NCBI GenBank assembly: GCA_934402055.1
Contig: CAKRTC010000020.1
Span: forward strand, 1-39,281
Direction: 5' to 3'
DNA from: an uncultured Lachnospiraceae bacterium
GTDB taxonomy: Bacteria > Bacillota > Clostridia > Lachnospirales > Lachnospiraceae
DNA: 39,281 bases
This document shows positions 16,489 through 23,442 of this stretch, one piece after another (the stretch's first letter is position 1; each line of letters starts with the position of its first letter). The notes under the pieces are model-generated. The model saw only the letters and a list, made by a program, of their open reading frames with translations. It had not been told where the DNA came from and did not search any database. The translations under genes and the position numbers were made by a program.

Positions 16489-17424
16489 TCATCGTATGAT
16501 ATGAAGCTGTCTGGTCACGCAGCGCAGATCTATATCGCTAAATGTCCCAAGACTGTCTCCGTCCGAATGCACCTCACACGGCCTGTCAAAATGTATATGT
16601 GCTTCTTCACACTGAAGCAGCCTGACCTTGGCAGAATTCTTAAGCTTCCCTAAACGGCTCCTGATTATAAGCTCAAACAGCTTAATACGGCTCCTGCAGC
16701 TTATGGCGCATATCTCAAGCATTCCGTCTTTGGGATCTGCATAACTTCCCAATTTGAATTTGTACTCATAAGGATGTATATGTGCCGAAACGAACATAAG
16801 ATTGTTGAATTCTATCCTGTGCGAATCATCCAGCAATATATAGCCCTTTACGGGCTTGGTACATAAAAGTGCCCTGAGCAGCTCCCTATATACAATAAGG
16901 CTGCCCCTTATCCCTGTCGGAGAAGACATCTTATCGCTGTAGCTGTTCCTTATCCCATGACAAAGCTCCGCATCGAAGCCTATACCGGCAGTATTGATAA
17001 AGCGTCTTGTTATCTCTCCGTTTTCACCTGTTAGTACACCGTAGTCTACTGTGTCGATACGATTACCGTTTACACTTAAACATCCCTTTATAACAGCGCG
17101 TGGATTTGATCTTAATCTCAGGCTGCGTGAAAATCCGTATTTGACATTTACCGGAATATAGACCAGCTCTATCCTGTCCGGATGCTTCAGTCCGTTAAGT
17201 GCCTCACTGAGCGTACTGTCGGCTCCGATAACAAATATGACCGTCGGAAGATCACTGTCCAAATCCGTGATTTCATAGGCCATGCGTCGTGCATCGCCTT
17301 TTTCATCGGTAAAATATATCTCATACTCCATGCCGCGCTTATTCATATATGAACGCGCCTTATTCCAGAGTCTGAGACCTCTGCCTCCACCGGCATTCGG
17401 ATTGACTATAAAACAGCTTCTCAT
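16489..17424 (-). CDS. Diacylglycerol/lipid kinase-like protein with altered motifs
   Basis: The 311-residue protein has the fold signature of the DAGK catalytic / YegS family: FIVNPNAGGGRG at residues 5-16, a C-terminal DGMLEICAI block and a final HSDGD element. The hallmark nucleotide-binding motif GGDGT is replaced by GADST (67-71), though the following LSEALNGL matches the family. The usual GTGND-A-R motif is replaced by VNVKYGFSR (92-100). It may therefore be a divergent kinase or have lost catalysis. The ribosome site is weak. It is upstream of ispF and possibly cotranscribed; the hairpin at 17487-17531 and the tRNA pair lie further upstream. Confidence 0.8.
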   Translation of the reverse strand: MRSCFIVNPNAGGGRGLRLWNKARSYMNKRGMEYEIYFTDEKGDARRMAYEITDLDSDLPTVIFVIGADSTLSEALNGLKHPDRIELVYIPVNVKYGFSRSLRLRSNPRAVIKGCLSVNGNRIDTVDYGVLTGENGEITRRFINTAGIGFDAELCHGIRNSYSDKMSSPTGIRGSLIVYRELLRALLCTKPVKGYILLDDSHRIEFNNLMFVSAHIHPYEYKFKLGSYADPKDGMLEICAISCRSRIKLFELIIRSRLGKLKNSAKVRLLQCEEAHIHFDRPCEVHSDGDSLGTFSDIDLRCVTRQLHIIR

Positions 17425-17486
17425 GCTGAATATTCTAAACTAATATGTCGGTCTTTGCAACTTTGGACAGAGCCTTATGTGACAAA

Positions 17487-17531
17487 AAAGCCGAAAGCAA
17501 ACCTCTGCTTCTTCGACTGCACTCCGGCTTT
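17487..17531 (-). terminator. Second terminator-like hairpin after the tRNA pair
   Basis: AAAGCCG and CGGCTTT close a long hairpin, followed on the minus strand by TTTTTTG. The segment 17507-17535 matches 35786-35814 at 27 of 29 bases; both copies lie just beyond a tRNA terminator. Confidence 0.65.
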
Positions 17532-17546
17532 AATCAACGACAAAAA

Positions 17547-17570
17547 AAGAGAATCCATACAGATCCTCTT
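17547..17570 (-). terminator. Terminator of the tRNA-Val/tRNA-Met transcript
   Basis: On the minus strand AAGAGGATC pairs with GATTCTCTT (one G-U) around a short loop and ends in a run of T. It starts 9 bases after the tRNA-Met 3' end. Confidence 0.85.
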
Positions 17571-17578
17571 TAAAATCG

Positions 17579-17652
17579 TAGCGGAGGGGGGACTTGAACC
17601 CTCGACACCACGGGTATGAACCGTGTGCTCTAGCCAGCTGAGCTACTCCGCC
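17579..17652 (-). tRNA. tRNA-Met (CAT), elongator type
   Basis: A complete cloverleaf of 74 bases: acceptor GGCGGAG/CTCCGCT (G1-T72 wobble), D arm GCTC...GAGC, anticodon stem ACGG/CCGT with loop TTCATAC, and T arm with GGTTCAAGTC. Discriminator A, no encoded CCA. The acceptor and D arm match elongator tRNA-Met and lack the C1-A72 mismatch of the initiator. Confidence 0.95.
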
Positions 17653-17675
17653 ATTGTAACGCTTTTCGAATGATA

Positions 17676-17748
17676 TGGGGCCTACAGGGCTCGAACCTGT
17701 GACCCTCTGCTTGTAAGGCAGATGCTCTCCCAGCTGAGCTAAGACCCC
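17676..17748 (-). tRNA. tRNA-Val (TAC)
   Basis: A complete cloverleaf of 73 bases: acceptor GGGGTCT/AGGCCCC, D arm GCTC...GAGC, anticodon stem CTGC/GCAG with loop CTTACAA, and T arm CAGGTTCGAGCCCTG. Discriminator A, no encoded CCA. It is the first gene of the transcript, 23 bases ahead of tRNA-Met. Confidence 0.96.
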
Positions 17749-17773
17749 AAAATTCGTTTTGCGAACAGTGGCT

Positions 17774-17802
17774 ATTCTATAGGAAATCCACTCAATTGTC
17801 AA
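17774..17802 (-). promoter_or_regulatory. Promoter of the tRNA-Val/tRNA-Met operon
   Basis: TTGACA (17797-17802), a 17-base spacer and TAGAAT (17774-17779) on the minus strand. The TGA inside the -35 box is the stop codon of the preceding gene (17799-17801). Confidence 0.88.
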
Positions 17803-18200
17803 GAGTTTTTTACAAATCTTGCTGTAACTCTGTGAGGAAGGCATACTATCGGCTGATCGGGCACGCTTATCCTGCCGGTTTGTACACATATTTTATCCGG
17901 ACAATCTGCCTCCGTGCAGCATACGCCTATCTTACCCTCTGCATCCTTATCAATGACAAATATGTTGCTACCGCCCTCGGCTCCTTCTATCTTGAGTTCC
18001 TTAGGAAGCTCAAGCGACTCTGCCGGCTCCGAATAGACTTCTTTATCATCCACAGTGATAACAAGTCTTAAGCCTCCGTCCTCAGACTTATCCGAGGTGC
18101 CAGAGTTCTTCAAAGCGCCGCTCTTTGCAAAAAAGCACAGAGCGGCGGCAACTATAAGCAAAACGATAAGAATTATGTCATTTTTCTTCTTATGTTCCAT
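17799..18200 (-). CDS. NusG domain II-like membrane-anchored protein
   Basis: A small protein of 133 residues with a charged N-terminus, one transmembrane helix (about 9-25, IILIVLLIVAAALCFFA) and a C-terminal beta domain of the NusG_II (PF07009) type. Conserved cysteines occur as CCTEADCPDKIC and then IVCLPHRV, typical of this Firmicute family, whose function is not established. The start overlaps the stop of the M18 aminopeptidase gene by one base (TAATG), indicating translational coupling. Its stop codon is part of the -35 box of the tRNA promoter. Confidence 0.85.
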   Translation of the reverse strand: MEHKKKNDIILIVLLIVAAALCFFAKSGALKNSGTSDKSEDGGLRLVITVDDKEVYSEPAESLELPKELKIEGAEGGSNIFVIDKDAEGKIGVCCTEADCPDKICVQTGRISVPDQPIVCLPHRVTARFVKNS

Positions 18201-19594
18201 TATTTGTAGAAAGCACAGAAGGCTTTGTAGGTATGATAGATATCAAGCTTTGAGGTTATCTCGAACGGAGCATGCATAGCCAGCACAGGCACTCCGAGAT
18301 CGACGGTATCAACATCCATATCACCCATGAACATGGCAATGGTTCCGCCGCCGCCTACATCAACCTTACCAAGCTCTCCTATCTGCCATGCGACATTTGC
18401 ATCCTCCATGCAGCCTATGACCTTGGCCATAGTCTCTGCCGAAGCATCGTTGGAGCCTGACTTTCCTCTTGCTCCTGTATATTTTGTAAGTACCGGTCCG
18501 TGTCCGAGCAGGCTGGAATTGCGCTTGTCAAATACATCCGAAAATGTCGGATCGTATGCCGCATTTACATCGGAAGACAGACACATTGAATGTCTGTAGA
18601 CATTGCGAGGCTTTGCTCCGAGACACTCGCAAAGGTCCTCAACAAAATGAGCCAATGCCTTGGATGCCATTCCCGTATTACCCTCCGAACCAATCTCCTC
18701 CTTATCTGTAAGCACGGTAATTGTTGTATACTCCGGTCTTGTTACCTCAAAGGCAGCCTTGACTGCGGTGTATGCGCATACCTTGTCATCCTGTCCGTAG
18801 GCTCCGACAAGTGCTCTGTCCAACCCTATATCGCAGGCCTTTACCGCCGGAACCATCTCTATCTCGGCTCTTGTAAAGTCCTTCTCGGTCATACCGAAGT
18901 GATCGTTAAGTATCTTAAGCGCATTGAGCTTGAAAGCTTCCTTGACTTCCTTATCCTGATAGGGGATATTGCCGATTATGATGTTAAGCTCCTCACCCTT
19001 TAAGCCCTCATTGAGCGGTCTCTTGTTCTGCTTTGCGGAAAGATGCGGAAGGAGATCGGATATAACAAACTTAGGATCAGCCTCATCCTCTCCTATGCAT
19101 ATCTCCTTCTTTGTTCCGTCCTTAAGCATAACTACACCGTGCATGGCAAGCGGAGTGGTTCCCCACTGGTATTTTCTTATGCCGCCGTAATAATGAGTCT
19201 TGAAGTAAGCTATCTCATCATTTTCATATAACGGGAATGGTTTAAGATCCAGTCTAGGACTGTCGATATGGGCTATATTAAAGCGTGCCCCCTCCTCAAG
19301 CGGCTTCTTGCCTACTGTGACAAGAATTATGTTCTTGCCTCTGTTTATATAATAGAGTCTGTCTCCGCTCTTGTATTTGCCGTCCTGCTTAAACTCCTTG
19401 TAGCCTTCGGCATCCGCAAGCTTTTTCACATAAGCGCAGCACTCACGCTCCGTCTTGGAACGGTTCATGAACACCTTGTAATCCTCACAAAATTTGGCGG
19501 ATCTGTCTACATCCTCCGGCATACGCTTTGCGATATGCTCAAAAGAATATCCCAATTCTTCCGCAAGTTTCTTTCCTTTGCTCTTCTCGGTCAT
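18200..19594 (-). CDS. M18 family aminopeptidase
   Basis: A cytosolic dinuclear-zinc aminopeptidase of 464 residues that removes N-terminal residues from peptides; M18 members often prefer acidic residues. Metal and catalytic signatures are visible: AHIDSPRLDLK (metal His and catalytic Asp region) near residue 100, VGAYGQDDKVCAYTA near 255 and TDKEEIGSEGNTGM near 295 (catalytic Glu-Glu). Near the C-terminus come VGGGGTIA and LAMHAPFEI, containing a further metal His. It lies 17 bases downstream of htpG and may share its heat-shock promoter. Confidence 0.94.
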   Translation of the reverse strand: MTEKSKGKKLAEELGYSFEHIAKRMPEDVDRSAKFCEDYKVFMNRSKTERECCAYVKKLADAEGYKEFKQDGKYKSGDRLYYINRGKNIILVTVGKKPLEEGARFNIAHIDSPRLDLKPFPLYENDEIAYFKTHYYGGIRKYQWGTTPLAMHGVVMLKDGTKKEICIGEDEADPKFVISDLLPHLSAKQNKRPLNEGLKGEELNIIIGNIPYQDKEVKEAFKLNALKILNDHFGMTEKDFTRAEIEMVPAVKACDIGLDRALVGAYGQDDKVCAYTAVKAAFEVTRPEYTTITVLTDKEEIGSEGNTGMASKALAHFVEDLCECLGAKPRNVYRHSMCLSSDVNAAYDPTFSDVFDKRNSSLLGHGPVLTKYTGARGKSGSNDASAETMAKVIGCMEDANVAWQIGELGKVDVGGGGTIAMFMGDMDVDTVDLGVPVLAMHAPFEITSKLDIYHTYKAFCAFYK

Positions 19595-19611
19595 TTCTGC
19601 CTGTCCTTCCG

Positions 19612-21666
19612 TTAAGCCTTTTTTGAATCAAGTACTCTGACAAGAAGCTCCTGAGTTCTCTTGATATAGTTCTCCATACGCTCACCGCCCAAAGCCTTCT
19701 TGGCAAGAAGCGCCTCATCATAGAGTTGCTCTGCTATAAGCTTTGCAGTCTCGGACTCTGCATCTTCTCCCTCAAGTCTTGCAACAAGAGCATTATTGGA
19801 GTTGAGTACAAGAGTCTGCTCCTCTGTTCCCAATGCTCCCATATCCATGCCGTATGCCGCATACATCTTCATCATATCCTGCATACGTCTTCCTTCCTCG
19901 GACATTGTAAGCATGGATGCAAGCGAAGCATCCTTGAGCTTCTCGACCTTGAGCTCAAGTTTATCATTATTCAGCACATTTCTGAACAGGCTCTGCAGTT
20001 TTTCTTCGTTTTTCTTATCGTCCTCTGTCTTCTCTCCCTCGGACTTAAACTCATCCGTAACATCTGAGTCTATCCTTATGAAATTGAGATTTTCGAACTT
20101 TGTCTCCATAAAGGAGATGAAAGGTGTATCTATAGCATAATTCAGGATAACAGCATTTTTGTCTGCCTTTCTGAACATGCGGATATACTGCTCCTGTTCC
20201 TTCTCATCTGTTACATAGAATATCTTATCCTTAGGCTTCTCTGCATTATCCGAAGTCTGATCTTCGGCGCTCTTTGTCTCCTCGGTCTCAGCTTCTTCGG
20301 TCTTTGCTTCCTCAGTCTTGTCTTCGGCAGTCTTTCCGAGATACTGATCCACTGTAAGATACTTTCCGTCTATGTCCTTGAACAGTATAGCATCCTTCAT
20401 CTTATCGCCGAACTTCACATCCTTGATGCAGCCGTACTTAATGAAAGGACTGATATCGTCCCAATACTTCTCATAGTTCTCACGGTCTGTCTTGAACATA
20501 CCGCTGAGCTTATCTGATACCTTCTTTGTGATGTAATCGGATATCTTCTTGACAAATCCATCATTCTGCAATGCTGATCTGGATACATTAAGCGGAAGAT
20601 CCGGACAATCGATAATACCCTTAAGGAGCAGCAGATATTCAGGAATTACCTCCTTGATATTATCTGCTATAAATACCTGATTGTTATAGAGCTTGATAGT
20701 ACCCTCTATATTGTCGTAACGTGTATCTACCTTAGGGAAGTAAAGTATACCCTTTAAGTTGAAAGGATAATCCATATTCAGATGTATCCAGAACAAAGGC
20801 TCCTTAAAGTCTCTGAATACCTTATGATAGAACTCCTTATACTGTTCTTCGCTTACCTGTGACGGATTAAGGTTCCAAAGCGGGTTAGTATCATTTACAG
20901 GCTTAGGCTCTTCCTTGGTCTCAGCCTCTGCCTTGGACTCGCTCTCCTCCTTTGTTCCCTCTGAATCAGCCGACTCCGTCTTGACCTCACCGGTCTTAGC
21001 GGCTGCCTCTTCTGCTGCCTTACGCTCCTTGGCTGCGTCGTGAAGATATATCTCAACCGGCATGAACGAGCAGTACTTTTCTATAACCTCTCTTGCCTTG
21101 TACTCGTTGCAGAACTGAAGCTCTTCATCATTAATGTACAAAGTGATGCTTGTACCGTGTTCCGTGCGGCTGCCCTCGCCCATCTCGTACTGCATGCCGT
21201 CTTCCGAGCTCCACAATACAGGGGCTGCATCCTCCTTGTATGAGAGCGTATCTATAGTTACCTTATCGGCTACCATGAATGCGGAGTAGAATCCCAGACC
21301 GAAATGACCGATGATCTGATCCTCATTTGCCTTATCCTTATACTTCTGAAGGAAGTCTGCAGCTCCTGAGAATGCGATATCATTGATATACTTATCGACC
21401 TCCTCGGCCGTCATGCCGAGTCCGTTATCTGTAAATGTGATAGTGTTGTTTTCCGGATCTACAGTAACATCTATGCGGTATTTCTCATCTGCCGGTGTCT
21501 CATACTCACCGATCAGTGCAAGCTTTTTAAGCTTGGTAACGGCGTCGCAGCCGTTGGATATAAGCTCACGATAAAAGATATCATGATCCTGATACAACCA
21601 CTTTTTAATAATAGGGAAAATGTTTTCGCTGTTTATATTTAAATTGCCTTTTTTGATCTCTGACAT
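19612..21666 (-). CDS. htpG: Chaperone HtpG (Hsp90) with two acidic insertions
   Basis: An ATP-dependent Hsp90 chaperone of 684 residues, versus about 620-630 for typical bacterial HtpG. The N-terminal ATPase domain has ELISNGCDAVTK (residues 34-45), DNGLGM and GHFGLGFYSAFMV. The middle domain begins about residue 258 (NDTNPLWNLNP, FWIHLNMDYPFNLKGILYFP) with the catalytic-loop Arg in NVSRSALQ. Two charged low-complexity inserts stand out: about 210-255 between N and middle domains, and about 445-480 (repeated TEEAKTEEAE) in the middle domain. A CIRCE operator overlaps the promoter 50 bases upstream, so HrcA control is expected. Confidence 0.96.
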   Translation of the reverse strand: MSEIKKGNLNINSENIFPIIKKWLYQDHDIFYRELISNGCDAVTKLKKLALIGEYETPADEKYRIDVTVDPENNTITFTDNGLGMTAEEVDKYINDIAFSGAADFLQKYKDKANEDQIIGHFGLGFYSAFMVADKVTIDTLSYKEDAAPVLWSSEDGMQYEMGEGSRTEHGTSITLYINDEELQFCNEYKAREVIEKYCSFMPVEIYLHDAAKERKAAEEAAAKTGEVKTESADSEGTKEESESKAEAETKEEPKPVNDTNPLWNLNPSQVSEEQYKEFYHKVFRDFKEPLFWIHLNMDYPFNLKGILYFPKVDTRYDNIEGTIKLYNNQVFIADNIKEVIPEYLLLLKGIIDCPDLPLNVSRSALQNDGFVKKISDYITKKVSDKLSGMFKTDRENYEKYWDDISPFIKYGCIKDVKFGDKMKDAILFKDIDGKYLTVDQYLGKTAEDKTEEAKTEEAETEETKSAEDQTSDNAEKPKDKIFYVTDEKEQEQYIRMFRKADKNAVILNYAIDTPFISFMETKFENLNFIRIDSDVTDEFKSEGEKTEDDKKNEEKLQSLFRNVLNNDKLELKVEKLKDASLASMLTMSEEGRRMQDMMKMYAAYGMDMGALGTEEQTLVLNSNNALVARLEGEDAESETAKLIAEQLYDEALLAKKALGGERMENYIKRTQELLVRVLDSKKA

Positions 21667-21701
21667 AAGTCTCTACCTTCTTTCTGCAGATTTTGTATCA
21701 T

Positions 21702-21729
21702 AGTATATCACATTTGTTAGCACTTGCAA
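21702..21729 (-). promoter_or_regulatory. htpG promoter
   Basis: On the minus strand TATACT (21702-21707) is preceded by a 16-base spacer and TTGCAA (21724-21729). The -35 box lies inside the CIRCE spacer, so repressor binding would block RNA polymerase. Confidence 0.75.
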
Positions 21730-21743
21730 GATATGAGTGCTAA
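21717..21743. promoter_or_regulatory. CIRCE operator (HrcA site) upstream of htpG
   Basis: TTAGCACTT, nine bases, then GAGTGCTAA. This matches the CIRCE consensus TTAGCACTC-N9-GAGTGCTAA at 17 of 18 arm positions. It lies 50 bases before the htpG start. Confidence 0.95.
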
Positions 21744-21804
21744 CATTTTCGTAAAATTCACATTTTCGCCATACTAGAAGAAACTTCGAGAAATAAAAGA
21801 CTCT

Positions 21805-21902
21805 CGCGTCGAACGCGGTCGCTTGCAACAGTTTTCTTCTTCGCGCGAGTCAAGCATCCTGCGGAGCGTTTTTTGATTCATAGGACGCAGTTTCCTGTGA
21901 AT
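21805..21902. repeat. Dispersed repeat, copy 2
   Basis: The reverse complement of the element at 541-635 (about 80% identity). It contains CTCGCG/CGCGAG terminal arms, AACAGTTTTCTTCTTCGCGCG and a small hairpin AGGACGCAGTTTCCT. It lies in the gene-free stretch 21744-22003 between the htpG promoter and the terminator of the foldase gene; no ORF is present there. Confidence 0.75.
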
Positions 21903-21909
21903 TTAAAAT

Positions 21910-21935
21910 AGCGAGGCAGCCGTCGCTGTCTCGCT
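21910..21935 (-). terminator. Terminator of the recN-foldase operon
   Basis: AGCGAGACAGC and GCTGCCTCGCT form an 11-bp stem (one mismatch) on the minus strand, followed by ATTTTAAATT. It lies 70 bases after the foldase stop. Confidence 0.75.
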
Positions 21936-22003
21936 AATAAAATCTAACTTTTCGGAGCACCTCATTACATTCATGCAGCCCCAAAACCACTTTCTGTATT
22001 TTG

Positions 22004-22987
22004 TCAGCCTATGATCTTGTCGTAAACATCAAAGAAGTTGCTTACGCTTGAACCCGAAGGCTCGGAAAAATCCATATCATTCCAGAATCTGTTTACAAAT
22101 TTGATATTATGTTCTGCTCTGTACGGATCAAGTATCTCTCTCACCGCCTTGGTATTTAATGCCTTGCTGAGTCTCTCCTTGCGTTCTAAAGTCTCTGACT
22201 CCGCATAACCGTCAACGCAATTGATAATATAGTACATATCACCCTCTGCAAGAATATTGGAGGTCTGCCCCTCTTCGAGTGAGAATGCAGTCCTCTCGAT
22301 AAGATCCGGAGTATTACTGCGCATAAGAGTTTGTTCTATGGTATCAGTCTCGGTGTATCTGCTTGCCATTGACGAAAAGCTTTCTCCGTCTATCTTGATA
22401 CGTTTAAGTATAGCCTTGGCCTTCTTAAGATCGCTTGTGGCTATCTCAGCGATCTTGATGACCTTGACCTCCGAATCGCTTATCTCGGTATCCACGGTCT
22501 CGGTGATGCTGTTTATCAGTTTTTCCGCAGTATAATAATCTGTATAGAGTGTCTGAACATCATTTCTGTCACAGCCTATGTAGCTCAGATCCGCTTCGCT
22601 TAAGGAATTCATATACTCGTCGGTAACACGTCTGATCATATCCCTTTCTGTCGAATTGACGGATATGCCGCGGTCTGCCGCAAGCATATTAAGCAGCTTG
22701 ATCTCCTCCATAAAATTCTTGACGTTTTGTATGGTAAGCTTGTCAAAGCCTGTTCCTTCATTGCCGACCCGGACCGACCACACCTTATCTGAGTACACAT
22801 TTTCATAACGGTTCCTCTCATTGGCAACAAGTATCATTGCCTGAGGCTCGGTATACTCCTCTATTATCTCGGTCTTGTTCTCAAGCTTCATCCCTCTGCA
22901 TCCGCCGAGCCCTAAACAAACAGCCGCAGCAAGTGCGGCTATCATCCCCGATCTTATTGACTTTTTGATCTTTATGCTTTCTCTCAT
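22004..22987 (-). CDS. PrsA/SurA-like peptidyl-prolyl isomerase lipoprotein
   Basis: A 327-residue surface foldase candidate. The signal peptide ends in the lipobox GLGGC. A SurA-N-like helical region follows. Residues about 180-275 resemble a divergent parvulin domain: ISDSEVKVIKIAEI, KAKAILKRIKIDGESFSSMASRYTE, IERTAFSLEEGQTSNIL and MYYIINCVDGYAE. It may keep the fold without strong isomerase activity. The ATG at 22987 overlaps the stop of the PAP2-like gene (ATGA), implying coupling; the open frame extends 19 codons further, inside that gene. It ends the long operon. Confidence 0.82.
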   Translation of the reverse strand: MRESIKIKKSIRSGMIAALAAAVCLGLGGCRGMKLENKTEIIEEYTEPQAMILVANERNRYENVYSDKVWSVRVGNEGTGFDKLTIQNVKNFMEEIKLLNMLAADRGISVNSTERDMIRRVTDEYMNSLSEADLSYIGCDRNDVQTLYTDYYTAEKLINSITETVDTEISDSEVKVIKIAEIATSDLKKAKAILKRIKIDGESFSSMASRYTETDTIEQTLMRSNTPDLIERTAFSLEEGQTSNILAEGDMYYIINCVDGYAESETLERKERLSKALNTKAVREILDPYRAEHNIKFVNRFWNDMDFSEPSGSSVSNFFDVYDKIIG

Positions 22988-23442
22988 GGAGTAACCACTG
23001 CATTTACAATAAGTGCCACAATAATACCGAACAGAGCTCCGCACACCACCTGAGTCGGCGTATGTCCGACAAGCTCCTTAAGATGCTGTTCAAAAACATC
23101 TCCCTTCCAGTTGAAAGGATTATCCTTGAGCATTGCATTTATGATCTGTGCCTGTTTGCCTGTCTCAAGTCTTACATTCATGGCATCATGCATGACTATT
23201 ATCGCAAGCACAAGGCTTATTGAGAACTCGAACGAATGTATGGTATAGATAAATGCCGTTGACACAGCAAGTGCACATACTGTTGATGAATGCGAACTCG
23301 GCATTCCTCCCGAACCTATAAGTCTCTCAGGTACGAATTTCTTGTCTATCCACAGAGTAAGCAGGGTCTTGATTATCTGAGCACCAGCCCACGCTATTAC
23401 TACGGATATAAGTATTTGATTGTCTCCGACAAATGATTTCAC
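22984..23442 (-). CDS. Divergent PAP2 family membrane protein (DUF212)
   Basis: A 152-residue membrane protein with about four hydrophobic helices. The acid-phosphatase-like motif is GSGGMPSSHSSTVCALA (residues 43-59), and a second block reads HDAMNVRLETGKQAQIIN. The family is related to PAP2 phosphatases and is likely to act on a lipid or isoprenoid phosphate, but the substrate is not known. It overlaps recN by 4 bases (ATGA) upstream and the foldase gene by 4 bases downstream. Confidence 0.92.
   Translation of the reverse strand: MKSFVGDNQILISVVIAWAGAQIIKTLLTLWIDKKFVPERLIGSGGMPSSHSSTVCALAVSTAFIYTIHSFEFSISLVLAIIVMHDAMNVRLETGKQAQIINAMLKDNPFNWKGDVFEQHLKELVGHTPTQVVCGALFGIIVALIVNAVVTP

Noticed and set aside
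17530..17889. A minus-strand open frame spanning the tRNA pair
   Set aside because: It runs through two complete tRNA cloverleafs and a promoter; the translated text is tRNA sequence read as protein.
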